A stretch of DNA of 64,000 nt. Source: Planctomycetia bacterium. GTDB lineage: Bacteria; Planctomycetota; GCA-002687715. This document shows, piece by piece, positions 24,142-33,010 of this stretch. Every line of letters begins with the position of its first letter. Within the stretch, counting starts at the first letter, position 1. The stretch is taken from positions 89,468 through 153,467 of the forward strand of contig SXUL01000088.1 of NCBI GenBank assembly GCA_005790545.1, in the 5' to 3' direction. The translations under genes and the position numbers were made by a program. The notes beneath the pieces were generated by a model. It was not told the DNA's origin and searched no databases. It saw only the letters and a program-made list of their open reading frames with translations.

Positions 24142-25413
24142 TCAAGCCTTTCGCGTTGTCAGTTTGAAGGTGAGAAGCTTTCGACCTCGCTGCACTTTGA
24201 GTTGCAGCGGGGTCGCTGGTCTTTTGAGGTCGAAGAACTCGTGCACAGCGCCGAGGTCACCCGCGGGTTTGCCATCGAGCTGGACGAACTTGTCTCCCTG
24301 CTGCAGCCCGGCCTTGGCACCTTCACCGGTGTTCTCGATGGAGGTGATCACCGCGGCCGTGCCTTCCGCCACGAGGCGCACCCCGAGATGCCAGAAGGGG
24401 CCCTCGACACCGCGCTCGGACGTGCGCGGCATGGCCTGGCGCGCGTCTTCTCCGAACTTGGGCTTCGCGTCCGCACCAAGACGCCTGATGAGACGATAGG
24501 CAAGGCGCGTGATGCGCGTGAGATCAACCGCGTTGATGCGATCGGCGTCATCGTCCGGCGTGTGATAGTCCGCGTGTTCCGCCGTGAAGAAGAACATTGA
24601 AGGGACGCCGAGTCCATAGAACGAATCGTGGTCGCTCGGGCCACGGCCGCCACCATGCAACTCCAGCTTGAACTGGAAGGGTTTGTTCAGTTCGCGGGTG
24701 AGCGTCTCGAAGGTTGAGCCAGTATTGAGTCCGCCGACGAACAGATACTGATCACGACTGCGCCCGACCATGTCGAGGTTGAGCATGCAGGTGAGCTGCG
24801 CCACAGGCTGCGTCGGCTTCTTGCACCAGGCCTTGCTGCCGACCAGTCCGAGTTCCTCTCCGGAGAACGCGAGGAAGAGCACGCTGCGCTTCGCGGGCTT
24901 CTTCGCAACGGCCTCCACGAGTTCGAGCAGCGCACTGGTTCCCGAGGCGTTGTCATCCGCGCCGTTGTGGATCTGACCACGCCCCGCATCGCCCTTCCGC
25001 GATCCGAAGGCTCCGATCCCTACATGGTCGTAGTGCGCACCCACCACGACGAATTCCTTCTTCAGCCCGGGGTCCGTCCCGGGCACGAGGCCGCAGATAT
25101 TCCGGCACACACGGTTGATGGCGGGGAATTTGTTCGGGAAGTCCTTCTCCTCGCCGGCCGGTTTCAGGCCATGCTTCTTCATGATCTCGATGATGCGGTC
25201 GCCCGCACGCGCGATCTCGTCAGAGCCAGTGACGCGTCCTTTCAACTCGTCACTCGCGAGGAAGTTGAGGTGTTCCATCACGCCTTCCTGCGTGATGAGA
25301 GCCTCTCCTTCATCCGCCGGGTCCTGCGCATGCACCGCGAGACTTGAGCACAGCAGGCAGAGCAGGAATGTGAGAGGAGCGAAGCGGCGCTCGGCGCGGG
25401 CTTCGCGTAGCAT
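24142..25413 (-). CDS. Secreted M28-family aminopeptidase with C-terminal PDZ domain
   Basis: 423 aa. The signal peptide includes LTFLLCLLCSSLAVHA. The M28 zinc peptidase domain shows metal ligands in VVVGAHYDHVG (His, Asp), NGADDNASG (Asp), FSGEELGLVGS (Glu pair) and ADYHTPDDDAD (His). The last 90 residues form a PDZ domain (VITSIENTGEGAKAGLQQGDKFVQLDGK). Such enzymes are co-catalytic di-zinc aminopeptidases of the periplasm or outer surface. I chose the ATG at 25413; the longer frame runs into the divergent gene. Expression is divergent from the GHL10 lipoprotein gene. Confidence 0.9.
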   Translation of the reverse strand: MLREARAERRFAPLTFLLCLLCSSLAVHAQDPADEGEALITQEGVMEHLNFLASDELKGRVTGSDEIARAGDRIIEIMKKHGLKPAGEEKDFPNKFPAINRVCRNICGLVPGTDPGLKKEFVVVGAHYDHVGIGAFGSRKGDAGRGQIHNGADDNASGTSALLELVEAVAKKPAKRSVLFLAFSGEELGLVGSKAWCKKPTQPVAQLTCMLNLDMVGRSRDQYLFVGGLNTGSTFETLTRELNKPFQFKLELHGGGRGPSDHDSFYGLGVPSMFFFTAEHADYHTPDDDADRINAVDLTRITRLAYRLIRRLGADAKPKFGEDARQAMPRTSERGVEGPFWHLGVRLVAEGTAAVITSIENTGEGAKAGLQQGDKFVQLDGKPAGDLGAVHEFFDLKRPATPLQLKVQRGRKLLTFKLTTRKA

Positions 25414-25453
25414 CCGCGTGTCCCGCAGGTCGCGGGAATCCGGGGAGATGTGC

Positions 25454-26713
25454 ATGCTGCGTGTGGTGGCGTTCATGTTTGCGGGCTTGGTGCTGGCGGG
25501 TTGTCGGGACAGTGCAGAGAGCGGCGCAGGTGATGGGCTCATTCTGCCAGATCCACCCAGACGCGCCTTGGTGCTGCCCGGCGTGACGCGGGGCAGTTGG
25601 GTGGTGCGCACCACCCTCACGGACCGTGCCGCCGTGAAGCGCATCGTGGATGAGGCTGTGGTGGCCGGGTTCAACACGCTTGTGGTGCAGGTGCGCGGCC
25701 GGGGAGATGCGTTCTACAGAAACGGGATCGAACCCGTCGCCGCACACATGGAGGTGGGGAGCTTCGACCCTCTGGAGGAGATCATCCGCTTCGCTCATGA
25801 GCGCGGATTGGTGGTGCACGCCTGGATCAATGCGAATCTCGTGGCCGATGTCAGTGCCATGCCGGTTGATGCGCGGCACGTGGTGAACGCCCATCCCGAG
25901 TGGCTGCAGGTTCCTGACAAGTTGCAGCATGATCTCGTCGGCATGGGTGCGAGGGATCAGCGCTTTCTCCCGATGCTCGTCGCACACGCGACGCAGGAGA
26001 AGGGCTCAGTCGAGGGCCTGTATGGCGATCCTGCGGTGCCGGAGTACCGCGCGCATGTGGCCGACATCGCTGCGGATGTGGCCAGGCGCTATCCCGTCGA
26101 GGGCATTCATCTCGACTACATCCGCTATCCCGGGCCCGCGTTCGGCATGTCCACGCGTGGTTTCGAGGCTTGGAAACTGGATCTCGCTCCACGTCTGAAC
26201 GCCAAGGAGTCCACGGAGCTGAAGGCCGCCGAGAAGACCGACCTCATGCTTTCGCTGCGTCGTTATCCGCAGGCCTTCGCGAATCACCGTCGTGAAGCGG
26301 TGAACGCCATGGTGTTCGAGGTGCAGCGTCGCGTGCGTGCTGTACGTCCGGACATTCACATAAGCGCAGCGGTCTTTCCCGATCCCGAGAGCTGTCGCGA
26401 GCGACAGTTCCAGGATTGGCGTGTCTGGCTGCGCGAGGGCTGGATCGACAGCGCCTGTCCCATGAACTACGCGGCGGAGCGCCCGCAATTCGAACGTGCC
26501 ATGCTGGCAGAGCTGCTGGAGAATCCGCAGCGCGTGTGGGTGGGAATCGGCGCCTGGAAACTGGATCTCGTGGAGACTTTGGACCGGATGGGAGCCGCAC
26601 TGCGGCACGGCGCCGGTGGGACGATCCTCTTCTCGCATGGTGGCCTCGCAGGGCAGCCGGGCGCGTTCACGAAGCTCGGCGAAGCGGTGACAGGGAGCCC
26701 AGCCCGCGATTAG
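25454..26713 (+). CDS. GHL10-family putative glycoside hydrolase, lipoprotein
   Basis: 419 aa. The signal peptide ends in a lipobox (LVLAGC, Cys near residue 18), so the mature enzyme is probably lipid-anchored. The catalytic region matches the GHL10 (DUF187/FenI-like) family: RGSWVVRTTL, FNTLVVQVRGRGDAFY, GLVVHAWINANLV, GIHLDYIRYPG and CPMNYA. It likely acts on a peptidoglycan or polysaccharide glycoside, but substrate is unproven in the family. GGGGAG precedes the second ATG (25454); another ATG lies at 25448. It is followed by the M14 gene with a separate promoter at its end. Confidence 0.86.
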   Translation: MLRVVAFMFAGLVLAGCRDSAESGAGDGLILPDPPRRALVLPGVTRGSWVVRTTLTDRAAVKRIVDEAVVAGFNTLVVQVRGRGDAFYRNGIEPVAAHMEVGSFDPLEEIIRFAHERGLVVHAWINANLVADVSAMPVDARHVVNAHPEWLQVPDKLQHDLVGMGARDQRFLPMLVAHATQEKGSVEGLYGDPAVPEYRAHVADIAADVARRYPVEGIHLDYIRYPGPAFGMSTRGFEAWKLDLAPRLNAKESTELKAAEKTDLMLSLRRYPQAFANHRREAVNAMVFEVQRRVRAVRPDIHISAAVFPDPESCRERQFQDWRVWLREGWIDSACPMNYAAERPQFERAMLAELLENPQRVWVGIGAWKLDLVETLDRMGAALRHGAGGTILFSHGGLAGQPGAFTKLGEAVTGSPARD

Positions 26714-26716
26714 AGT
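26687..26716 (+). promoter_or_regulatory. Promoter for the M14 carboxypeptidase gene
   Basis: GTGACA (26687-26692), an 18-bp spacer and TAGAGT (26711-26716). The -10 overlaps the TAG stop of the upstream gene. The downstream leader carries AGGAGA before the ATG at 26738. Confidence 0.45.
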
Positions 26717-26737
26717 GTCCGTCCCAGGAGACGGAAC

Positions 26738-29275
26738 ATGTCGCTGCGCGCTCTCTTCGCCCTTGCCCTGTTGCTCGCGTGCCTGCCGGCTCAGGCGAAC
26801 TGGATCGAACGTGTGCTCGGAGAGACCCCAGAGGCAGCCAGGGCTCTCCAGCTTCCTGTCGCCCACGCACTCGGTGAGCGCGCGAGCAGTCCGGAAGAGA
26901 TCGTTGCCACAGCACGCCTGCTCGCCGGAAGACGCGTCCGACTTCTTGAAACGGGACGCTCAGTGACAGGGCGTCCGCTCATGCATGCTCTCGTGAGCTC
27001 GCCCCGCAATCTGGGGCGCTGGGAGAGCACCGCTGCGGCGCATCGCCAATTGCTCGAAGAGGGTGGCACCCCGCCAGCGGATCTGCCGGTTTCGGTCTGG
27101 TTCTGCATGAGCGTGCACGGCAACGAACTCAGTGGATCCGAAGCGGGTCTCGCACTGCTCCGTCATCTCGCGACGGCCACGAGTGCAGAGGTCGAACAAA
27201 TCCTCGAGGCCGTAGTGCTTGAGATTGCGCTGGACATGAACCCCGACGGGCGCGCGCGCGCCGTGGCCGGGCAGCGTGATCGTCAGCAATGGGCGGGCGA
27301 GGATGCGCTGGGTTCATTTGCGCATGCGGAACCGTGGCCGGGCGGTCGTGTGAACGGCCACTGGTTCGACCTCAATCGCGATTGGTATCTGCAAACGCAG
27401 CCGGAAACGCGCGCACGGTTGGCAAGGCTTGTCGCCGCTCCGGCGCAGGTCATCGCGGACTTCCACGAAATGGGCGCGGATGACGGCTACTTCGCCGGAA
27501 CTCCGGCAGGACCACCGGATTCTCTGCTGGCGGGGCCGGAAGTGCGCTCCATGCTGGCGCTGCTCGACCGGGCCTTGCAGCAGAGTTTCGACGGGGCCGG
27601 ACGCGCGCTCTGGAATGCCGATCGCTTCCCGTCCGATTACCCCGGCTATGGCGGGGCGTGGGGCATGTTCTCCGGTGCGGCGGCGCTCACTCTCGAGCAG
27701 GCTTCTGCGGGTGCCGGCCGTGCGCGGCGCAGTGACGGAACGGTTCTGCCGTTTGAAGAGGCCTGCGAGAACCATTTGCGGGCAGCGTGGGCCTTGCTCG
27801 GCAGTGCCGCAGCGTCGCGCGGGGAAATGCTGCGTCTCTTTGCTGCGCACGGAGAACGTGTGCGCGAGGAAGCCGCGCGTTCGGAGCGGCCGGACTTCAT
27901 CTTCGCGCCGCTGCCGGATGCGGGATTGCTCGAATACCTGGCCAGCACCTTGCAGCAGAACGGCATCAGCGTGCGACGTCTGCAAGAGGCGTGCACTCTG
28001 GAGGTGCTGGCTCTCGGCATGAAGGCTTCCGGATCTCCGGCCCCGGAGCAGCGGAGCTTTCCGGCCGGTTCTCTCGTGGTGAAGTCGGTGCAAGGCCGTG
28101 GTGCGCTGGTGAAGGCACTGCTCGAGCCGGATCTTCCGTCGGACGCCGCCTTCGAGAGGGCGGAGGCCGAGCGACGTTCAGCGCGCGCGCGTTCTGAGCG
28201 CTATGACGTGAGTGCGTGGTGTCTCGGCCTGCTGGGTGGCGTTGCTGGTTTTCGGACTGCTGCCGTGGAAGCGTCCCTTCTCACGCCATGGGCGCCGTCC
28301 GAGAAGCTTGCGGGCACTCCCGATGACAGTGCCGTGTTGTGGGCAACGCGCGCTGCAGGTGTGTTCGCATTCCGCACCCACGCAGAACTTCTCGCGAAGG
28401 GCATCCGCTTCCGGCATGTGCCCTTCGAGTTCAGCGCAGCGGGACAGGTCTTCCCGGCGGGAACGCTGATTGCTCTCGCGGAGCGGAATCGTGAGCCTGC
28501 CCTGCGAGCTGCACTTGCCGAGGCTGTGCGAAACGGTGTTCTCATCCCGCTGCGTTCGGCTGCCTCCGCGTCCGGACATGATCCGGCCTCATGGAGGACG
28601 AAGGCACTTCTCGAACCCGACCTCGTGCTGCTGGTGGGAGAAGGCACCAACGCGAACTCAGCAGGTGCCTTGGGCTGGCTGCTCCACGATCTGCTGGCGC
28701 TTCCAGTGCGCAGAGTCGCGCAGCCGGGGCTCGGTCGTGCGCTGGAACATGCAACGGCTCTGATCCTGCCGGATGGCAGCTATCCGCGCGGTTGCGGCGA
28801 GAAGGATGTGCAGGCGTTTCTTGCACGTGGCGGTGTCGTGGTGGCGCTGGGAGGCGCCGTGACGACGCTGGCTGGCAAAGAAGGTCCGCTCGCAGACTGG
28901 AAGAAACAGGATCGAGTGGACGATTTTACGAGCTTCAACGGCCTGATCGTTGAGGGGAGCATTCTGCCCGAGCACTGGCTTGCCGCAGGCATGCAAGCCA
29001 ACCTCTTCTGGCCGCTGCGCGGTGCCTTGCAGCCATTGCCCGCAGCCAACGGCGCACAAGGCCGGGTGGTGTTGGAGGCGCGCCGTCAGGTGGCTGGATC
29101 GCAGCCCGGCGCAGGCGACGTGATTCAGGCGAAGCTGCCTCTCGTGACGGACTGGCCCGTGGAGCGTGGCCGCGTCGTGGCCTTCATGGGCGATCCCGTC
29201 GCACGTGGGATGGCGCCTGTGGCGTGGGAGTTGCTCGTGCGCGCGCTGCTGCTCGGCCCATCCGAGGGGCGCTGA
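26738..29275 (+). CDS. Secreted M14-family zinc carboxypeptidase-like protein
   Basis: 845 aa. The signal peptide is LFALALLLACLPAQA. The peptidase domain (about residues 40-370) has the zinc motif H-x-x-E in CMSVHGNELSGSE and the third ligand His in VIADFHEMG; ALTLEQASAG may hold the general-base Glu. The remaining 470 residues are a large C-terminal region without a recognised catalytic motif, partly resembling a glutamine-amidotransferase-like fold seen in related long M14 proteins. These large M14 proteins are common in bacteria that degrade external peptides. The start is supported by AGGAGA before ATG. Confidence 0.87.
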   Translation: MSLRALFALALLLACLPAQANWIERVLGETPEAARALQLPVAHALGERASSPEEIVATARLLAGRRVRLLETGRSVTGRPLMHALVSSPRNLGRWESTAAAHRQLLEEGGTPPADLPVSVWFCMSVHGNELSGSEAGLALLRHLATATSAEVEQILEAVVLEIALDMNPDGRARAVAGQRDRQQWAGEDALGSFAHAEPWPGGRVNGHWFDLNRDWYLQTQPETRARLARLVAAPAQVIADFHEMGADDGYFAGTPAGPPDSLLAGPEVRSMLALLDRALQQSFDGAGRALWNADRFPSDYPGYGGAWGMFSGAAALTLEQASAGAGRARRSDGTVLPFEEACENHLRAAWALLGSAAASRGEMLRLFAAHGERVREEAARSERPDFIFAPLPDAGLLEYLASTLQQNGISVRRLQEACTLEVLALGMKASGSPAPEQRSFPAGSLVVKSVQGRGALVKALLEPDLPSDAAFERAEAERRSARARSERYDVSAWCLGLLGGVAGFRTAAVEASLLTPWAPSEKLAGTPDDSAVLWATRAAGVFAFRTHAELLAKGIRFRHVPFEFSAAGQVFPAGTLIALAERNREPALRAALAEAVRNGVLIPLRSAASASGHDPASWRTKALLEPDLVLLVGEGTNANSAGALGWLLHDLLALPVRRVAQPGLGRALEHATALILPDGSYPRGCGEKDVQAFLARGGVVVALGGAVTTLAGKEGPLADWKKQDRVDDFTSFNGLIVEGSILPEHWLAAGMQANLFWPLRGALQPLPAANGAQGRVVLEARRQVAGSQPGAGDVIQAKLPLVTDWPVERGRVVAFMGDPVARGMAPVAWELLVRALLLGPSEGR

Positions 29276-29281
29276 GACCGC

Positions 29282-30286
29282 TCACCACCAGCGGTGCTTG
29301 CGTGCGTCGGGGAAGTGTTCGGCGAGGAAGCCGGACACACGGTCTTCATCAGGAAAGAGGAAATTGAGCAGCAGGAATTGTTCGAGTTCGCGCGCGAATT
29401 CGGCCGCGTCCGCATGCCGTGAATCCGCATCGTGCTGCGTGGCCCTGAGGACGATGGCGGCTAGCGGTTCCGGCACGAGTTCTGGAGGCATGGCCGCCAC
29501 GCGTTCGATTTCCGACTCTTTGTCGAGGAGGTTCTTGAGTGCGCGCGTGCTGCCGACGTTGTGTGCCAGTTCGCCGGTGAGCATCTCCCGCAGCACGAGG
29601 CCGACCGCGTAGATGTCCGAGCGCGGGCTTGTGCCTTGACGGCGCACCGCTTCCGGCGCCATGTACGGGAACTTGCCCCAGATGATGTTGCCTTCGTCAT
29701 CCACGCGCGAAGTGGTGGCCTTGGCCACGCCAAAGTCGGTGAGCTTCGGGATGCCGCGGAAACTCACGAGAATGTTGGAGGGGCAGATGTCGCGGTGCAC
29801 GATGCCCACATGTTCGCCATTGCGCGTGTGCTTGTTGTGCGCGTAATGAAGCCCGTGCAGGATGCGGGCGATGATGTAAACCGCGATGTCCACAGGAATA
29901 CGTTGGCTCTTGGCCTGAACCCGCTCCATGAGTTGCAGCACGCTGGTCCCGAAGACGTGCTCCATCACGATGTAGTGCTCGCGCCGCGTGCGTCCGAGCT
30001 GGAACACCTGCACGATGTTGGGATGAATGAGGTTGGCGACCAGGCGCGCCTCGTCGGTGAACATTTCGAGCGTGCGCTGATCGCGGAGTTTTTCCGTGAG
30101 AATCAGCTTCATGGCCACCAGCTTCGAGAAGCCTGCGAGGCCCGACTTCTCGGCGAGCCAGACTTCACCCATGCCGCCCTTGCCGAGGACGCGAAGAAAG
30201 CGGTAGCTGCCCGTGGAGACGATGATGCGCCCGGGGCCGCGCCGGAAGCGCGCGAAGAAGCGTTCGAGGAGGCGTGGCCAGCGCAT
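29282..30286 (-). CDS. Ser/Thr protein kinase (PknB-like), cytosolic
   Basis: 334 aa. The kinase domain runs from about residue 28 to 300: glycine loop LGKGGMGEVWLAE, VAMKLI with the ATP-binding Lys, HRDICPSNILV (catalytic loop with HRD and Asn), DFGVAK, and a YMAPEAV activation segment. No transmembrane segment or extracellular sensor is visible. An N-terminal basic patch (RRWPRLLERFFARFRRG-like) could contact membrane or nucleic acid. It is divergent from a membrane protein with a methyltransferase-like tail. Likely partners are FHA proteins encoded at 14-16 kb and 43.7 kb, but this is inference. Confidence 0.92.
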   Translation of the reverse strand: MRWPRLLERFFARFRRGPGRIIVSTGSYRFLRVLGKGGMGEVWLAEKSGLAGFSKLVAMKLILTEKLRDQRTLEMFTDEARLVANLIHPNIVQVFQLGRTRREHYIVMEHVFGTSVLQLMERVQAKSQRIPVDIAVYIIARILHGLHYAHNKHTRNGEHVGIVHRDICPSNILVSFRGIPKLTDFGVAKATTSRVDDEGNIIWGKFPYMAPEAVRRQGTSPRSDIYAVGLVLREMLTGELAHNVGSTRALKNLLDKESEIERVAAMPPELVPEPLAAIVLRATQHDADSRHADAAEFARELEQFLLLNFLFPDEDRVSGFLAEHFPDARKHRWW

Positions 30287-30294
30287 GGCGCGGG

Positions 30295-30300
30295 ATTCTA
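30295..30300 (-). promoter_or_regulatory. Candidate -10 element (TAGAAT) for the kinase gene, leaderless type
   Basis: On the minus strand TAGAAT ends 8 nt before the ATG at 30286. No Shine-Dalgarno lies between. Confidence 0.45.
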
Positions 30301-30326
30301 GGAGGCCAGGCGTGGAGCGTCCACGA

Positions 30327-30356
30327 TTGACCCTTTGCAGCGGGCGCACTTATCAT
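30327..30356 (+). promoter_or_regulatory. Promoter of the membrane/methyltransferase-like gene
   Basis: TTGACC (30327-30332), an 18-bp spacer and TATCAT (30351-30356) make one of the best promoter matches in the window. A short leader with AGGGA precedes the ATG at 30382. Confidence 0.65.
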
Positions 30357-30381
30357 CCGCGCGCCCGAGGGAACGCACCGG

Positions 30382-32172
30382 ATGGTCAGTCTGTCGAAAG
30401 CTCTTCTTTCCGCCGCCGTACCCGTGGCCTCCGTGCTCGTCCTGTTTCGGGCAAGTGCAGGGGCAGGAATCGACGCGAGCTGGTGGGGAGCAGCGGCCTG
30501 CGTTGCCACGGCCGCGGCGCTCTGGCAGAGCACCATCTTCAGGCTCACCGGCAACCGCGTCGTCAGCGTGCTCACGGGGCTCCTCGCCGTGCTGCACCCG
30601 TGGGTTGCAGCCCGCTGCGCCGACACAGAGTTCTTCCAGGAAGCCGCCGCTGCAATGCTGGTGTTGGCGGTACTCCGGCTTGGCCTCAGGGCCGAGGAGC
30701 GCACCTCGCGCATTCCGCATCTCGTCTTCTCATGGACTCTGCTCGGGCTGGCCGCCTGTTTTGAGCCCATTCTGCTGGCGGCGCCGCTCTTCTTCACGCT
30801 GCTCCGGCGGACGTTCTTTCGTGATGTGCAGGCTTCGGGTGCCCATGCCGGCGGTCCTTGCGAGCTCTCTGTGAGCATGGGGACCATCTTTGCATTGGTG
30901 GCTGGCGGGCTGCAGTGGTTCAAGCAGGGTGGGCAACTTGTCACGGCTCCGGGCGGAAACGCTGTTGCTGACGATCTCGTGGCACTGCTTACGGGGACGA
31001 CGCATGGACCGGGACACGCGCTGGATGGCAGTGGCGGATTCGTGCTCGCGTTTTTGTTCGGTGCGTCTCTTGCCCTCGCGGTCTTGGCGCGCCTGCGCAG
31101 CCGCGTGCAGCCCAGTTGGCTCCTGCGTCATGCAGCGTTCGGCATGCTGTGGCTCTCGCTTTGGGCGCTGCTGTCGCTCGTGCGAGGGCGGCTCGATGCG
31201 ATCAGTTTGTTCGGGCCAGCGTTCATCCTGCCTGCTGTCGCATGGAGGCTTCTGCTCCTTTCACCTCTCGGCCGGGGTGAGGAATCGCGTCTTCTGGCAG
31301 GGCCACCTCCCACCTTGCGCGTCCGGCCTGCACCCCATCCGAGGATTGCCACGGCGTCATCCGCGACCACTGCGGCGCCGTCGCCCGCAATGCCAGCGAT
31401 CTCCGAAGTGCGGGCACGCGTGGATGCGGCTGTCAGCTCGGCTGTGGAAGCCTCTGTGGCGAGCCTGCTCGCGGGCTTGCAACACCTTGAAGCGGCGCGT
31501 GTCTCGACGGGCCCGACACGGGCGCTTTCAAAGCGTGCGCGAGTGCTGCCTGACGGCGCCGCGCTGGCTCTGGCTGCAGTTGCCGAAGAAGAGACGCGCG
31601 CAGGGCGGGAAGAGGGCGTGTTTGCGAGCATTCTCGCGCCGCACTTGGCAGCGGAAGTGCGCGTCATCGAGCTGGAATCATCGCGCTACAGCGCAGCGAT
31701 CATCGGAGCGGGCGGACGCTACGTTTGCGTTGGCAGCACGCCGCTCGCCCTCGAGAAAGCGCGCCGCCTGCATGGCGACAGCGCGCGGACGCTGTTCGTG
31801 CTGGGCGGAGAGGATCCGCTCGGGGCCATCCCGGATGAGAATCACGATTTGCTCTTCGGTGCCGAAGCGCTCGTCGAGAGGAACGCGGTTGGCACCTTGA
31901 AACTACTGGTGGGCGCAGCGCGCGTGCTTCGACCCGGTGGTGTCGCCATCCTCGGGTTTGCCAATCTCACCGATGCCCTCGGGCGCGGCGCGCTGGTGGC
32001 TGCCGCCATGGGCCGGGCTCCGGCACGCGAGTGGATGACGGTGGAAATGCTGCGTGTGCTCGCGTCCGAAAGCGGTCTTGCTGTCGAAGGCGTCCATCTC
32101 ACCGCCGATGGCTGCACGAGCTTCGCCCTCTTCCGACGTACTCTCCAGCGAAAGGCGCACGCTCATGGCTAG
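30382..32172 (+). CDS. Polytopic membrane protein with methyltransferase-like C-terminal domain
   Basis: 596 aa. Residues 1-310 contain about eight to ten hydrophobic segments. An Ala/Pro-rich linker (about 310-350) and a predicted helical stretch lead to a C-terminal alpha/beta domain (about 400-590). That domain resembles class I methyltransferases after motif I: TPLALEKARRLHGD, DENHDLLFGAEAL and ARVLRPGGVAILGF. The expected glycine-rich SAM loop is weak, so activity is doubtful. I do not recognise the full-length family. It is preceded by a good promoter and overlaps the next gene by 8 nt, so the two are coupled. Confidence 0.7.
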   Translation: MVSLSKALLSAAVPVASVLVLFRASAGAGIDASWWGAAACVATAAALWQSTIFRLTGNRVVSVLTGLLAVLHPWVAARCADTEFFQEAAAAMLVLAVLRLGLRAEERTSRIPHLVFSWTLLGLAACFEPILLAAPLFFTLLRRTFFRDVQASGAHAGGPCELSVSMGTIFALVAGGLQWFKQGGQLVTAPGGNAVADDLVALLTGTTHGPGHALDGSGGFVLAFLFGASLALAVLARLRSRVQPSWLLRHAAFGMLWLSLWALLSLVRGRLDAISLFGPAFILPAVAWRLLLLSPLGRGEESRLLAGPPPTLRVRPAPHPRIATASSATTAAPSPAMPAISEVRARVDAAVSSAVEASVASLLAGLQHLEAARVSTGPTRALSKRARVLPDGAALALAAVAEEETRAGREEGVFASILAPHLAAEVRVIELESSRYSAAIIGAGGRYVCVGSTPLALEKARRLHGDSARTLFVLGGEDPLGAIPDENHDLLFGAEALVERNAVGTLKLLVGAARVLRPGGVAILGFANLTDALGRGALVAAAMGRAPAREWMTVEMLRVLASESGLAVEGVHLTADGCTSFALFRRTLQRKAHAHG

Positions 32173-32938
32173 CAAGAGCGGCAGGAAGCGTCGTCAACTC
32201 GAAGATCGTCTCGCATTGGCGCGTGACGGAAAGAGTGTTTCATCCTCGAAGCCGCCAGCGGCTGCCGCGTCGACGCCGCAGACGCGAGATGCCGCAGCGC
32301 CGGTGAGGTCTGCGCCCGCCTCTTCGCAGGGCCCGCCTTCGTCTGTTCTGCACGCGACAGAGGCGCGACCTGCGGCCAGGCGTGAGGTCGAGCGGGAAGC
32401 GCCCAGGGTGCAAGCGCCGAGCGCACCTGCTCCGGATGCGTCAGGACCGTTGATCCCTGTTGCGACAACTCCCGTCGCGGCGGAGGCTCCATCGACGGTG
32501 CGTGCTCCGTGGCGGGGGAGCGGCGCGGTGGACATCACCCTCGGTGCGCCGCGGATTCAGAGCGCAGGCCAACCGCCAGTGGCTGCGACGGTATCGGTCT
32601 GGCCCGGAGAGCTTTCGTCCCGGGCGGCACCGAGCGCCACCAACCCACGCCTGCCCGGTGACAGGCCGACAAGCCTCGCGGCGCAGTCAGACTGCGGCGC
32701 GCCGGGGATTCAGGCTGCGCCTGCGGATGGGGATGATCCCGCTTTCGTACTTGCGCGCATTGAGAGCCGTCTTGAGGCCCTCAGCCAGTGGGCTCAGGAG
32801 TTCTCCGCTTGGCAGGGGCGGAGGGATGGCGTCCCCGCCGAGGCTTCTCGAGCGAAGCAGCGCCTCGTCCTCGCCATGCTGGCGCTCTTCCTGCCGCTGT
32901 TCGCGCTGCTCATCTGGCGTCTCGTGGGCAACGTCTGA
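32165..32938 (+). CDS. Pro/Ala-rich tail-anchored protein, unknown function
   Basis: 257 aa. It starts with a basic stretch (ASKSGRKRRQLEDRLALARD), followed by about 160 residues of Ala/Pro/Ser-rich, likely disordered sequence, a short predicted helix (PAFVLARIESRLEALSQWAQ) and a C-terminal hydrophobic segment (VLAMLALFLPLFALLIW). The topology is that of a tail-anchored cytosolic protein. The ATG overlaps the stop of the upstream gene. No family is recognised. Coupling to the membrane/methyltransferase-like protein and closeness to a Ser/Thr kinase suggest one functional module. Confidence 0.6.
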   Translation: MASKSGRKRRQLEDRLALARDGKSVSSSKPPAAAASTPQTRDAAAPVRSAPASSQGPPSSVLHATEARPAARREVEREAPRVQAPSAPAPDASGPLIPVATTPVAAEAPSTVRAPWRGSGAVDITLGAPRIQSAGQPPVAATVSVWPGELSSRAAPSATNPRLPGDRPTSLAAQSDCGAPGIQAAPADGDDPAFVLARIESRLEALSQWAQEFSAWQGRRDGVPAEASRAKQRLVLAMLALFLPLFALLIWRLVGNV

Positions 32939-33010
32939 TTCACGTTCCTTGCTGGCGTTGCTCCTGTCGGTCTGGCGTGTTAGGATTTTGTTCGGTAAGA
33001 GGCACACGCC

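Noticed and set aside
32939..33010. LexA box upstream of imuB
   Set aside because: TGTTCG occurs but no matching second half-site at the right distance could be found.
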